Positions 25,341 through 32,994 of a DNA stretch of 36,917 bases are shown one piece after another; the first letter of the stretch is position 1, and each line of letters opens with the position of its first letter. The stretch covers positions 1-36,917 of the IMG/VR virus record IMGVR_UViG_3300035698_003388. One strand, given 5' to 3'. Origin of the DNA: a virus. Below the pieces are notes generated by a model. It worked only from the letters and a program-made list of their open reading frames with translations. It was not told the origin of the DNA and searched no databases. Made by a program: the position numbers and the translations under genes.

Positions 25341-25561
25341 TATGCACCACCACCATCAAAACACTGTTCTGGAGTATATATAGAATTAGCGAAACCCCCG
25401 TCAATACATGCGTCTACACTAACGCCACTGGCGGCTAACTCATCTATTGCAGCCTGTGCATTAAGTGCAGTTAAACCGCTAGTAGAATTGTCATAGGACA
25501 CATCTATCCCGGTTATACCGAGTAGTTGTAAGCATCCATTGACGAGAGTAATAAATCTCAT
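25340..25561 (-). CDS. short fibre-type protein with AQAAIDELAA motif
   Basis: This 73-residue protein carries YDNSTSGLTALNAQAAIDEL (23-42), the stalk motif found in many phage fibre and neck proteins. It touches both neighbours by one base (25340, 25561). The C-terminus has two Cys and a DGG tail. It may be an adaptor that links the decoration proteins to the Mtd-type fibre, or a duplicated fibre stub. Confidence 0.6.
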   Translation of the reverse strand: MRFITLVNGCLQLLGITGIDVSYDNSTSGLTALNAQAAIDELAASGVSVDACIDGGFANSIYTPEQCFDGGGA

Positions 25562-26073
25562 TATAGAACGACCTTATCATCCATTTCAACACAGATTTCA
25601 GTAGCACTAGAGGCTTTACCTAAATATTGGTGTACACTTCCTGCTGCAGCACTTGTCGGATCTAAAGGAGTTGCTGTAACGTTTCCTGCAGTATCGAGAT
25701 AGTATCTAGCACCAGGGGTTAATCCACTAAGTGCAGTATTTCCACCCTCAAAATAAACCGTAGCATTAGAAGCTAAAGTTGCTGCAGTTAATACAAAACC
25801 ATCAGCTTCGCGATCATTAGAATTATCTGCCTTTTGTATTTTAGCTGTTCCACCATCGTCATATATGTTTACAAAGTCGCCAGCATCAATAGCTTCACCA
25901 GCTTCGATAACTTTTACATCAGCACCAATACCATTAGGTAATAAAGATATATCGATCTTACCATCTGGACCAGTTGCTATAATGTCGCCAGCTTCAGCCA
26001 CGCCAGTTGACACAGTTGTTGCTTCGTTTAATTTCTTACACCCATTTTCGAGGGTTTGATATCTATCTGCCAT
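25561..26073 (-). CDS. capsid decoration-like protein, paralogue 1
   Basis: This 170-residue protein has a beta-barrel-like core: AGEAIDAGDFVNIYDDGGTA (about 57-76), EADGFVLTAATLASNATVYF, ARYYLDTAGNVTATPLDP, ending ICVEMDDKVVL. It shares the layout and the phrase (A/L)YLDT-x-GN(V/I)T with the next upstream gene, which points to a duplicated decoration or head-fibre-base protein. It resembles the DUF2190-type decoration pattern. It lies two genes after the major capsid protein in transcription order. Confidence 0.6.
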   Translation of the reverse strand: MADRYQTLENGCKKLNEATTVSTGVAEAGDIIATGPDGKIDISLLPNGIGADVKVIEAGEAIDAGDFVNIYDDGGTAKIQKADNSNDREADGFVLTAATLASNATVYFEGGNTALSGLTPGARYYLDTAGNVTATPLDPTSAAAGSVHQYLGKASSATEICVEMDDKVVL

Positions 26074-26084
26074 GTTGTATTCTC

Positions 26085-26585
26085 CTATAGAATTATGGGT
26101 TCTTCGATTCTTATTAGTATTTTATTATTTCCAAGAGCCTTACCAACTACAGTTAAAACGCCTACTGTTGGGGGTACATTGGTTATATTTCCGTTAGTAT
26201 CTAAATATAATGCCTCACCAAATGTAAAGTTAAACGATGAATCGTACACTTCTCCATTTAAAAGGACTTCTACTTGATTGCCGCTATTAGCAGAGTGTCT
26301 AGTAATTCCTACAACACAAGCCTCGGGCTTTGTTCCATTGTCAGCTAAACTGACAGTATTTGCAGCACTAATGTAAACTAATTTTACGGCGGATAATGTT
26401 TCACCAGCAATATAACTCACACAAGATGTATTCGACATATTATCGGCTATTTGTTGCAACAAGAGATTCGCCTCTTCATCAACTACAGCTTTAGTAACAC
26501 ACTGTGGATCAGTATCATCAATTCTAAATGATTTCTTTTCTAAATCCAAGGCATTGTCACATGCATTAACTTTACGATTCGCCAC
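26085..26585 (-). CDS. capsid decoration-like protein, paralogue 2
   Basis: This 166-residue protein shows the same order of features as its neighbour: an N-terminal Cys-containing helix (NACDNALDLEKKSF), AGETLSAVKLVYISAANTV, EVLLNGEVYD, GEALYLDTNGNITNVPPT, and a C-terminal ILIRIEEPIIL strand. It is likely the partner or ancestor of the other copy. Each copy may occupy a different site on the capsid. It overlaps the small gene upstream by 14 bases. Confidence 0.6.
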   Translation of the reverse strand: MANRKVNACDNALDLEKKSFRIDDTDPQCVTKAVVDEEANLLLQQIADNMSNTSCVSYIAGETLSAVKLVYISAANTVSLADNGTKPEACVVGITRHSANSGNQVEVLLNGEVYDSSFNFTFGEALYLDTNGNITNVPPTVGVLTVVGKALGNNKILIRIEEPIIL

Positions 26586-26769
26586 TCTGAGCCTCCTCTA
26601 GTTCAAATTCTCTAGGAATATCATACCAGCAAACCCACTTCTTTCCTTCTTGTTGGAAATCATAGAATGTAATATTTAGTCGAGTCCTACGTTGGAGCTC
26701 TGCCATAAACAAACGCAATTGCACCTTGTCTTCAGCTTCTAAATAGTTTGGTATAGATCTTTGTCTCAT
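26572..26769 (-). CDS. unknown 65-residue protein after the capsid gene
   Basis: The frame is open from a TTG at 26775, but the ATG at 26769 is the better start. There is no good ribosome site, and a strong hairpin (26781-26801) stands just upstream, so expression may be low or depend on read-through. The protein is charged, with a helical first half (DKVQLRLFMAELQRRTRLN) and an aromatic patch (KKWVCWYDIP). It overlaps the decoration gene. No family is recognised. Confidence 0.55.
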   Translation of the reverse strand: MRQRSIPNYLEAEDKVQLRLFMAELQRRTRLNITFYDFQQEGKKWVCWYDIPREFELEEAQSGES

Positions 26770-26773
26770 AGGC

Positions 26774-26801
26774 AAAAGGTGGGGAGCTTAACCTGCCCCC
26801 C
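26774..26801 (-). terminator. hairpin and short T run after the major capsid gene
   Basis: On the minus strand GGGGGGC (26801-26795) pairs with GCTCCCC (26787-26781), with one G-T pair and a 7-nt loop, followed by ACCTTTT. A hairpin just after the capsid gene commonly acts as a partial terminator or an mRNA stabiliser, so capsid mRNA would exceed downstream mRNA. Confidence 0.55.
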
Positions 26802-26818
26802 GAAAGGTCTAATTATTA

Positions 26819-27679
26819 CTACGCGTCTGTCAACTTAACACCATAAACTCCGGCGTGTTTGATTTTTAGTCCCCATAAAGCCGAGAAAGAAATCTCATCT
26901 CTAAGTAACTGAACAGATCCACGTTGCTCTTCAATCTTAACACCTTGTTGGAAAGCATATCTAAGCCATTCTTTTTGAACAACATAAGACTCGCCAGCAG
27001 GAATTGCATTAGACTTGATAACAGTTAGGTCGAAAACTCTTCCGATCTCACCGTTTAAAAGAGCTTCTCTAGAACCATACTTATCGGCATGAATGAAATT
27101 ATCTATGTTCAACATAGCCTTTTCTTGTTCTGGAGAAATAACTAAGAAGCGAGCGTCATCTGGGATGTCTTTTCTATCCAAGATTCTACGAGCTTCAGTA
27201 ATGTCACTAACACTAACAGAAGCGGCAGTACCAGCAGCTACATCAGCAGGACCACTCATAACGAAAGTTTCTGTAAGAGTAGCCATCTGTGTATATATGC
27301 TATCATCTACATACTGAGCCATTTTACGACCAGCTTGACTAGCAAAATGGGCCTTAATAGCGACTTTATTTTGAAGTTGACCTCTATCAGTAATTGCGAA
27401 AGGAAGGTTGACATGAATATCTAAATCTAGATTTTCTACGTCAAGACTTGCAGTCTGAAAGGGGGTTGGAGTGTCGCCATCTTGGTTTTGAACTGTTGGA
27501 GCACCAAAAGTCGCGTCATCTTTAGGCAACTTGATTTGATCATAACCCGGCATAGCCATGCTTGATACGTCAGTTGCAGTTGAAAGTAAAACTACTCTTT
27601 TCTCTAACTCTACATCTACAATTGTAGCTAGAAGTTGGTCTTGAGTAGCACCAGTGTGTGTTGCACCGTTAATTGCCAT
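26819..27679 (-). CDS. major capsid protein
   Basis: This 286-residue protein has the major capsid protein layout: an N-terminal region (VDVELEKRVVLLSTATDVSS), a beta strand patch (LDLDIHVNLPFAITDRGQLQ), a helix (AQYVDDSIYTQMATL), a P-domain-like block (DARFLVISPEQEKAML..., SREALLNGEIGRVFDLTVIKS), and a C-terminal GLKIKHAGVYGVKLTDA. Position after the scaffold and before decoration genes confirms it. There is no N-terminal delta domain needing cleavage that I can see, which fits a separate scaffold gene. AAGAGGTATTTAA precedes the ATG. Confidence 0.9.
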   Translation of the reverse strand: MAINGATHTGATQDQLLATIVDVELEKRVVLLSTATDVSSMAMPGYDQIKLPKDDATFGAPTVQNQDGDTPTPFQTASLDVENLDLDIHVNLPFAITDRGQLQNKVAIKAHFASQAGRKMAQYVDDSIYTQMATLTETFVMSGPADVAAGTAASVSVSDITEARRILDRKDIPDDARFLVISPEQEKAMLNIDNFIHADKYGSREALLNGEIGRVFDLTVIKSNAIPAGESYVVQKEWLRYAFQQGVKIEEQRGSVQLLRDEISFSALWGLKIKHAGVYGVKLTDA

Positions 27680-27690
27680 TTAAATACCTC

Positions 27691-28281
27691 TTATTGTTTT
27701 GAATTATTGATTAACATTTGTTTAAGAACTTCAACATCTTTAATGTCTTTATAGTTCTCTGTACTATTTACTACCGAACCTATCGGTGCTGCCTGCGATG
27801 TTAAAGCATCAGATGACCCACCTGGTACTAACTCTGGATATTCTTGCTTAAATGAATTGGCTAATGCAAGTACAGATTCGGAACTAACTGCACCATTTTC
27901 ATCAACTTCAATTGCATCTAAATTCGCAAGATTCAGATAAACATCTTTTACGTTTCCAAGATGTGCCTTGAGGGCTATAACTTTACGTTCTTTTGTAAGG
28001 CCCGCCTCTTTAGCTTGATAGCTTTGTATTAACTGCGACTTTTCGTCTTCTGCGCGCTTATACAATTCTTCAAACTTCTTTTCTTTCTCAAGTTTTTCTA
28101 CTTCTTGTTGTTTGAACATTACTTCCAATTCTGCGGTACGAGCTTTCTGATCTTTGAGTTGTTGCTTATATTTATGCATATCAGCACTCTTTTCTTCGTA
28201 AGCTTTCTTTGGTACGTATTGATCGTCTTTGTTGTCTAAGATTTCCTTAGGTTCGTCTTTTGGTGTGATACTATCACTCAT
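27691..28281 (-). CDS. scaffolding protein
   Basis: This 196-residue protein is highly charged, with a long coiled coil (about 25-115; EKSADMHKYKQQLKDQKAR, MFKQQEVEKLEKEKKFEEL), a flexible C-terminal part (GGSSDALTSQAAPIGSVVNS) and a short final helix. This is typical of phage head scaffolds, encoded right before the major capsid gene, and it would guide procapsid assembly and then leave. AAGGAGTAAATA precedes the ATG. Confidence 0.85.
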   Translation of the reverse strand: MSDSITPKDEPKEILDNKDDQYVPKKAYEEKSADMHKYKQQLKDQKARTAELEVMFKQQEVEKLEKEKKFEELYKRAEDEKSQLIQSYQAKEAGLTKERKVIALKAHLGNVKDVYLNLANLDAIEVDENGAVSSESVLALANSFKQEYPELVPGGSSDALTSQAAPIGSVVNSTENYKDIKDVEVLKQMLINNSKQ

Positions 28282-28314
28282 TATTTACTCCTTGTTAGTA
28301 CAACTAACTAGTTG

Positions 28315-28821
28315 TTATTTTAGAAAGCCCTTAAGTTTACCTCTAAGTTTGCTCTCAATTTCTTTTTTAAGCTTCCCGGTCTCTGATTTACTCAGTTCCA
28401 TGAAGTTATAACCCTTACTAATCTTCTCTGTTGTTGCAACGGCGCTTTGGCCATGAGAATCCAGCTCTAACGTTACGCCATCTCTTTTGGCTTTTATTTG
28501 TATATTCTCTAGACTCTTACCAGTCCTATTAAACCCAGTTTTCTTTGGTGTGGCACCAGGACCAGTTAATTTGCCCTGCTTCTTTAAGTTCTTTCTAATC
28601 GCAATAGTTGCGGGCTTTAGTGTTGGAAGTCTTTTTTGTGGACCTTCCGACTTTGTTACCCCGAAACCCTTTCTTGTTCTTTTTTGAACCATATCTTTTG
28701 ATTGTTCGCCAATATCTTTATATAATTGTTTACTTCTGATAGAAGACGTTAGTTTCTTCTCCAACTTTGTGAAGAGTTTAAGTAGCTTATTTTGCAACTT
28801 TATCCCTCTCGGCGTTTTCAC
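28315..28821 (-). CDS. head morphogenesis / HK97 gp10-like protein
   Basis: This 168-residue basic protein lies between portal and scaffold. It has the pattern of the phage virion-morphogenesis/HK97-gp10 group: LYKDIGEQSKDMVQKRT (about 44-60), LPTLKPATIAIRKNL, FNRTGKSLENIQIKAK, then DSHGQSAVATTEKIS. Members help joining of head and tail. The overlap of 35 bases with the portal gene is large for this operon, so a later start is possible. Confidence 0.65.
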   Translation of the reverse strand: MKTPRGIKLQNKLLKLFTKLEKKLTSSIRSKQLYKDIGEQSKDMVQKRTRKGFGVTKSEGPQKRLPTLKPATIAIRKNLKKQGKLTGPGATPKKTGFNRTGKSLENIQIKAKRDGVTLELDSHGQSAVATTEKISKGYNFMELSKSETGKLKKEIESKLRGKLKGFLK

Positions 28822-30352
28822 GTTTTACTGGGTCGTTTTTAGCGGCATCGTTGCCTTGACTGAACTGTCCATTTACTGGGGTCCTATCAGCCCCAATACT
28901 CGATACGTCCATTCCGGCAAGAGCCTTATCCATCATTTCTTTATCTTCTTCATCTAGATCTTCAATCCATTCATCCAATTGCTTGTCTGTATACATTGGT
29001 TTCATCTCTCTAAGGGCTTGTTTACGAGTCATCAACTTCTCTGCGCGCCATAAAGATATTTCATTAAGTTTTTGTTGGTCAGTCTTGGCTAATCTCATTT
29101 CTGCGAATTCGATTCTAAAGGTCTTTTCAAATGTAGGGGAAAACGATCTACGTTCGTTTAACTTTTGTTCACTAGCCCATACAGCCTGAACATCACTTAT
29201 TAGGTCCCATAGTTCTCTTTCAACGCCTCTAAAGAATTCTGTCTGAATCTTCATTTCGGCGGTAATGTCCCCTTCATCCATTGCTTTAGATATACCAGAA
29301 GCGGGATTATCGCCTTCAGTGCTCATTTTAGCGCCCTTGATCCCTTTACCTTCCATATAACCAATCGTCTGAAACCGAATAAGTTTTAGATTTTGATCTA
29401 TATCAACAGTAGGGTCGACTTTACCGATCTCGGGGTCGCCACCATCTGGATTAGTACTACCAAGATTAATAACGTTGTCTGGATTAAGTTCTGCATTAGC
29501 TAGGTTTGTGTTTTTAGTCCATAATATAGAATGCGACATAAATTGTGCCGCATAGTTTAAATCTGTCAACATCTTTGGAACAAGAATAGACATATCTAAA
29601 CCCTCTTTATTAGGATAAGGAATTAATTGTAATTTAGACTTTGATTTATATACAAAGGGAATTCGACCAAATGGGTTCTTAGTTGTTTTAACGCCCATAT
29701 CTGCCATAATATCGTTTCTTACTTCACCACGAGAATCTATAACAAGAAACTCGGTATCAGAATACAGTGCAATGATTTCAACTTCTCTAACATGCTTTCT
29801 ATTAACAAGGCCGGCACTATCAGAAAATTCAGAAACAGTATCAACCTTACGTTTACCAAGAAACTTCATAAATACAGTCATTTCATTTGGATTAGATAGG
29901 CTGTCAGAAAAGGGCAGAAATTGATGTGATGTAAGCGCCCTAACTTTATGTTCTTTGTTTTGAATATAAGGTTCCAACGCAAAAGAATAAACCGAATTAT
30001 AAAGACGGTTAGCCTCGCATAATACAGAATCCATTTCAGCGGTTCTTTCTACTTCTTGTAATATTTCTTGATCTTGATCGTTATCAGTAAGGCGAGTTGG
30101 CTTATCTACATATACTTTACTTAGTTTATCTGTAACTTGACTCATTAGATTAATTGAAGGGATGCGTTGTAAACATCTGTTTAACGCCGACTGGCTTAAT
30201 ATCTCTTTACGTAAAGATTGCTCAACCTCATAACGAAGCTGCCCCTGTAATATATTGTATATACGGTAATTAGCCTGTAAATAGTCAGCATAATTATTAA
30301 AATGCGCCAGCAACTCAGGTATCATTTGCTTTAAAGGTTTTCTAGTTTTCAT
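28787..30352 (-). CDS. portal protein
   Basis: This 521-residue protein sits in the standard portal position after the large terminase. It has a helical N-terminal region (NYADYLQANYRIYNILQGQ), a beta-rich middle (FLVIDSRGEVRNDIMADMGV, GRIPFVYKSKSKLQL), the long helix region (VPKMLTDLNYAAQFMSHSIL) and an acidic C-terminal region (DEWIEDLDEEDKEMMDKAL). Twelve copies would form the ring through which DNA is packed. An AAGGAAAAT site precedes the ATG. Confidence 0.85.
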   Translation of the reverse strand: MKTRKPLKQMIPELLAHFNNYADYLQANYRIYNILQGQLRYEVEQSLRKEILSQSALNRCLQRIPSINLMSQVTDKLSKVYVDKPTRLTDNDQDQEILQEVERTAEMDSVLCEANRLYNSVYSFALEPYIQNKEHKVRALTSHQFLPFSDSLSNPNEMTVFMKFLGKRKVDTVSEFSDSAGLVNRKHVREVEIIALYSDTEFLVIDSRGEVRNDIMADMGVKTTKNPFGRIPFVYKSKSKLQLIPYPNKEGLDMSILVPKMLTDLNYAAQFMSHSILWTKNTNLANAELNPDNVINLGSTNPDGGDPEIGKVDPTVDIDQNLKLIRFQTIGYMEGKGIKGAKMSTEGDNPASGISKAMDEGDITAEMKIQTEFFRGVERELWDLISDVQAVWASEQKLNERRSFSPTFEKTFRIEFAEMRLAKTDQQKLNEISLWRAEKLMTRKQALREMKPMYTDKQLDEWIEDLDEEDKEMMDKALAGMDVSSIGADRTPVNGQFSQGNDAAKNDPVKRENAERDKVAK

Positions 30353-30359
30353 ATTTTCC

Positions 30360-31571
30360 TTATCTTAAAGTAATCTTGGCTTCATTTCTTGGCCGGCGTA
30401 ATGGATTAACGTACCATGCTGCATAACCTAAAGCGTCCGATATATGAGAGAGCATGTCGTCTTTATTGTCATAAGACAGTTTCTCTAAGTCACCGATCAA
30501 TTTTTTACACTTAGGACTGATAAATAAGTAGCCCTTGTCCAACAATCTGTTAATATTGTTGTATCTATCTTTGACCTGTGGATTTTTAAATGGTGGAACT
30601 ATTAAATTCGCATCCCTTAAAATCTTATGATCTGTTCTCCCAACTTCTGCCGATGTTTTTCTTCTATTACCAGTCTCATCAGCAATGACTAGTTTATTTT
30701 CAACAGGATATTTATTTATGATCTCTTTCGCGGCCTGAAAGGTATTACTGTTGAGGAGGAAGCTCTCGTCGACAACAAACATAGTACCCGCTTTGTCAAT
30801 ACAAAGGTAAGTAGCGCAAAGGGGATTAACGTTGAAATCAAGACCAATAATAATGCTAGACCTGTCACCATTAAACTCCTTTAAATGTTTAGTTCTATCA
30901 AACGTATAATAAACAAGGCCCGATGTTAGATTTACAAACTCACCATCTAGTTCTTGCTGTGCCAGTTTTGCGTCATACTGGTCGTTTAGTGTTTCAAAGT
31001 AATCTCCGCCGAGATTAGCTAGATTGTCCGTGGTCTTACACTTAACTATCTGTGAATTCCTCAGAGGCGTCTCTACGAAGGCCGTGTAGAGCCAATTGAA
31101 CCCATTTGGTGTTGTGGTGCCCTTCCATTGACAAGGCCCCTTAGCATCCCTTATGCGACCGATTAGAACGTCAAATGCCTCTTTCTTATAAAATGCACAT
31201 TCATCTGACCATGCCCAGCCATATTCTGGTCCCCGCAAGGCTTCGTACTTCTCCATTGATCTAGTGTGTATTTCTGAACCACCTTCAACGAATATCTTGC
31301 CCTCTTGTTTGTTGTATCTGTACTTATAACCAAATATGTCTAAAACTTGAAATAATGTAATTAATGTTGCATCTCTTAGCTGTGTATATGTGTTTGCTGT
31401 TATAACCCCTCGACATTTAGGGTATTTTTGTGACATTAAAACCGCCCAGACTGCTCCGGCAAATGTTTTACCAGACCCTAGGCCACCATTAAACAATACT
31501 TTAGCTTTATCAGATTGAACAAAAGTTAATTGGGACTTTGACAGCCCAAAATTCATATTATTCTGTGCCAT
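30360..31571 (-). CDS. terL: terminase large subunit
   Basis: This protein of about 403 residues has the full packaging motor pattern. Walker A: GGLGSGKT (about 28-35). Walker B with catalytic Glu: WAWSDECAF (about 122-130). Coupling motif: KGTTTPNG. Nuclease acids: GLDFN, IADETGN and HISDALGYAAW near the end. It cuts and pumps DNA with the small subunit and the portal. The ATG at 31571 follows AAGGTGG with good spacing; an in-frame GTG at 31574 is less likely. It overlaps the small subunit gene by 14 bases. Confidence 0.95.
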   Translation of the reverse strand: MAQNNMNFGLSKSQLTFVQSDKAKVLFNGGLGSGKTFAGAVWAVLMSQKYPKCRGVITANTYTQLRDATLITLFQVLDIFGYKYRYNKQEGKIFVEGGSEIHTRSMEKYEALRGPEYGWAWSDECAFYKKEAFDVLIGRIRDAKGPCQWKGTTTPNGFNWLYTAFVETPLRNSQIVKCKTTDNLANLGGDYFETLNDQYDAKLAQQELDGEFVNLTSGLVYYTFDRTKHLKEFNGDRSSIIIGLDFNVNPLCATYLCIDKAGTMFVVDESFLLNSNTFQAAKEIINKYPVENKLVIADETGNRRKTSAEVGRTDHKILRDANLIVPPFKNPQVKDRYNNINRLLDKGYLFISPKCKKLIGDLEKLSYDNKDDMLSHISDALGYAAWYVNPLRRPRNEAKITLR

Positions 31572-31929
31572 CACCAGCCACCTTAAGTTTTGTCTTAAAG
31601 TCTGCTTCCACTAAGGTGATAATATCCGGACGTTTTTCTTCATCTTGCTCTTCTTCTAATAATGAGCCTAATTTTGCATTATTCATTAATATATCTGCCG
31701 CATGTTTATATTTGCCCTCAGATACACATTTCTTATATAAAAAATCATTTTTAGCCATAATCGATTGTCTCAATTCAGCTCTACCCTCTTTTAATTCTTT
31801 ACCCATGTCCTTAAGTAGCTTATAATACTGTCTTTCTACAGTTCTTTCGGCTATTTCATACTTTTCGGCAACAAACTTACATATATGTTTACGCGTAGCA
31901 CCACCAGTCAACATTTCTTGAATGTCCAC
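31558..31929 (-). CDS. terS: terminase small subunit
   Basis: This 123-residue protein lies directly upstream of terL. It has an N-terminal helix-turn-helix (ATRKHICKFVAEKYEIAERT, about 11-30) that would read the packaging site, a helical middle used for ring assembly, and an acidic C-terminal tail that contacts the motor. The start is GTG 31929 with a weak AAGAGAA site; ATG 31914 is an alternative. It is the first gene of the leftward late operon. Confidence 0.85.
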   Translation of the reverse strand: MDIQEMLTGGATRKHICKFVAEKYEIAERTVERQYYKLLKDMGKELKEGRAELRQSIMAKNDFLYKKCVSEGKYKHAADILMNNAKLGSLLEEEQDEEKRPDIITLVEADFKTKLKVAGDGTE

Positions 31930-32012
31930 TTCTCTTAGATATAATAGGTGTTTAGATGCTTTAGGTGCGATAATTTACTCCATACAATGGGTTAAATAAA
32001 AAACTCTCCTAC

Positions 32013-32079
32013 TTATTATGGTCGAGAATGTAAAAGTTTTAGTCAAATGTATAAAAGTTTTACAAATATGACCATAATA
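32013..32079. promoter_or_regulatory. divergent late control region: 28-bp imperfect inverted repeat with TATTATGGTC ends
   Basis: Between the terminase and amidase genes an arm TATTATGGTC (32014-32023) is mirrored by GACCATAATA (32070-32079). The likeness extends inwards: after 5 variable bases each arm has TGTAAAA(G/C)TTTTA, seen as TAAAAGTTTTA at 32031-32041 and 32052-32062, 21 bp apart. Each outer TATTAT could be a -10 box facing into the repeat, or the arms may bind a dimeric late regulator. The right arm ends 5 bases before the amidase start. Two related copies occur at 36633-36690. Confidence 0.6.
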
Positions 32080-32083
32080 GTAT

Positions 32084-32509
32084 ATGAGAAAGATTAAAAC
32101 CATTGTAATACATTGTTCAGCAAGTCCCGATTCATTGGACTTTGATGTTAAAGACATAGATCGCTGGCATAAAGAGCGTGGCTGGTCAGGCGTTGGATAT
32201 CATTATGTTATTAAACGTAATGGAACGGTACAAAGAGGCCGCCCAGATAGTAAAACGGGTGCCCATGTAAAAGGACATAATCGAGGAAGCCTTGGTATAT
32301 GTCTTATCGGAACTAATAAGTTTACAACTAAGCAATTGCAATCATTATATATTTTGAGTCATAGTTTAATGTATCAGTATGATATTGATGTTGAAAGTGT
32401 TCTTGGCCACTATGAATTATATTCAGGAAAGACCTGTCCCAATCTTAAAATGGAAATAGTTAGAGCTAATTTAGTATTTAAACAAGATTCAGAATTAGAT
32501 ATAGTATAA
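32084..32509 (+). CDS. endolysin: N-acetylmuramoyl-L-alanine amidase, T7-lysozyme-like
   Basis: This 141-residue amidase_2/PGRP protein has zinc ligands His10, His109 and Cys118, with Tyr39/His40 and Lys116 at the catalytic places, in the same order as T7 lysozyme (His17, Tyr46, His122, Lys128, Cys130). It cuts the amide bond between muramic acid and L-alanine. There is no signal peptide, so a holin should release it. The ATG has no Shine-Dalgarno sequence, since ATAATAGTAT precedes it, in contrast to most genes here. Translation may be weak or leaderless. T7-type amidases can also bind RNA polymerase, but this phage encodes none. Confidence 0.93.
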   Translation: MRKIKTIVIHCSASPDSLDFDVKDIDRWHKERGWSGVGYHYVIKRNGTVQRGRPDSKTGAHVKGHNRGSLGICLIGTNKFTTKQLQSLYILSHSLMYQYDIDVESVLGHYELYSGKTCPNLKMEIVRANLVFKQDSELDIV

Positions 32510-32512
32510 TTT

Positions 32513-32556
32513 ACCCGAACGGGTATAAAATATAGATAAAACGGGTATTTATACCC
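32513..32556. repeat. two hairpins sharing ACGGGTAT before the holin gene
   Basis: ACCCGAACGGGT (32513-32524) is an inverted repeat with two central bases. GGGTATTTATACCC (32543-32556) is a perfect inverted repeat around TT. Both include ACGGGTAT (from 32519 and 32541). They lie between the amidase stop and the holin ribosome site (AAGG 32560-32563), where they could block or time holin expression or bind a regulator. Confidence 0.55.
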
Positions 32557-32569
32557 TATAAGGTATAAT

Positions 32570-32824
32570 ATGAAGAAATTTTTAAATGGACTGAGTGGTT
32601 TTAGAAAATGGTCAATGACTTTAATATTTATAATAGTTGCAACAGTTTTGCTTGTAATGGGATATGTCCCCGGCACTGATTGGATGAAACAAATGTCTGT
32701 AGTTATAGCTGCATTTATGGCAACTAACATTGGAGAACATATAATTAAGACTGTTCATGATTGGGGCAAGTCGAAAAAGATTGAAGAGACTATTAAAGGT
32801 GCTAAGGAGAAGCTTGGATTATGA
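32570..32824 (+). CDS. holin-like membrane protein
   Basis: This 84-residue protein has two hydrophobic segments (about 15-31, WSMTLIFIIVATVLLVMGY; about 42-58, MSVVIAAFMATNIGEHI), a basic N-terminus and a lysine-rich charged C-terminal tail (GKSKKIEETIKGAKEKLG). This is the layout of a class II holin. It follows the endolysin gene, an expected place. The stop overlaps the next ATG as ATGA. Confidence 0.7.
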   Translation: MKKFLNGLSGFRKWSMTLIFIIVATVLLVMGYVPGTDWMKQMSVVIAAFMATNIGEHIIKTVHDWGKSKKIEETIKGAKEKLGL

Positions 32825-32994
32825 GAAAAATTTTATTTAATATAGAATTTATTAAAACAAATCTTGTTTGTTTTTCAAGAAAAAATAATGAAAGAATGTT
32901 TAAATTAAAAAGTGGTCAATATTTTAGGGACAAATATTTAACTTTATACTTGTTTGAAAAAGAATATACTTTGACTTTAGAGCCCAAAGGGTGA
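32821..32994 (+). CDS. unknown 57-residue protein in the lysis cassette
   Basis: The ATG overlaps the holin stop (ATGA) and the stop overlaps the HNH start (GTGA), so it is held within a coupled set. The protein is rich in Lys, Phe and Tyr (KNNERMFKLKSGQYFRDKYL) and has no clear membrane segment. It could be a lysis regulator or a spacer gene. No family is recognised. Confidence 0.55.
   Translation: MRKILFNIEFIKTNLVCFSRKNNERMFKLKSGQYFRDKYLTLYLFEKEYTLTLEPKG

Noticed and set aside
31975-32157. Leftward 60-codon frame across the divergent control region
   Set aside because: It overlaps the amidase gene and the inverted repeat, and has no ribosome site or plausible product.
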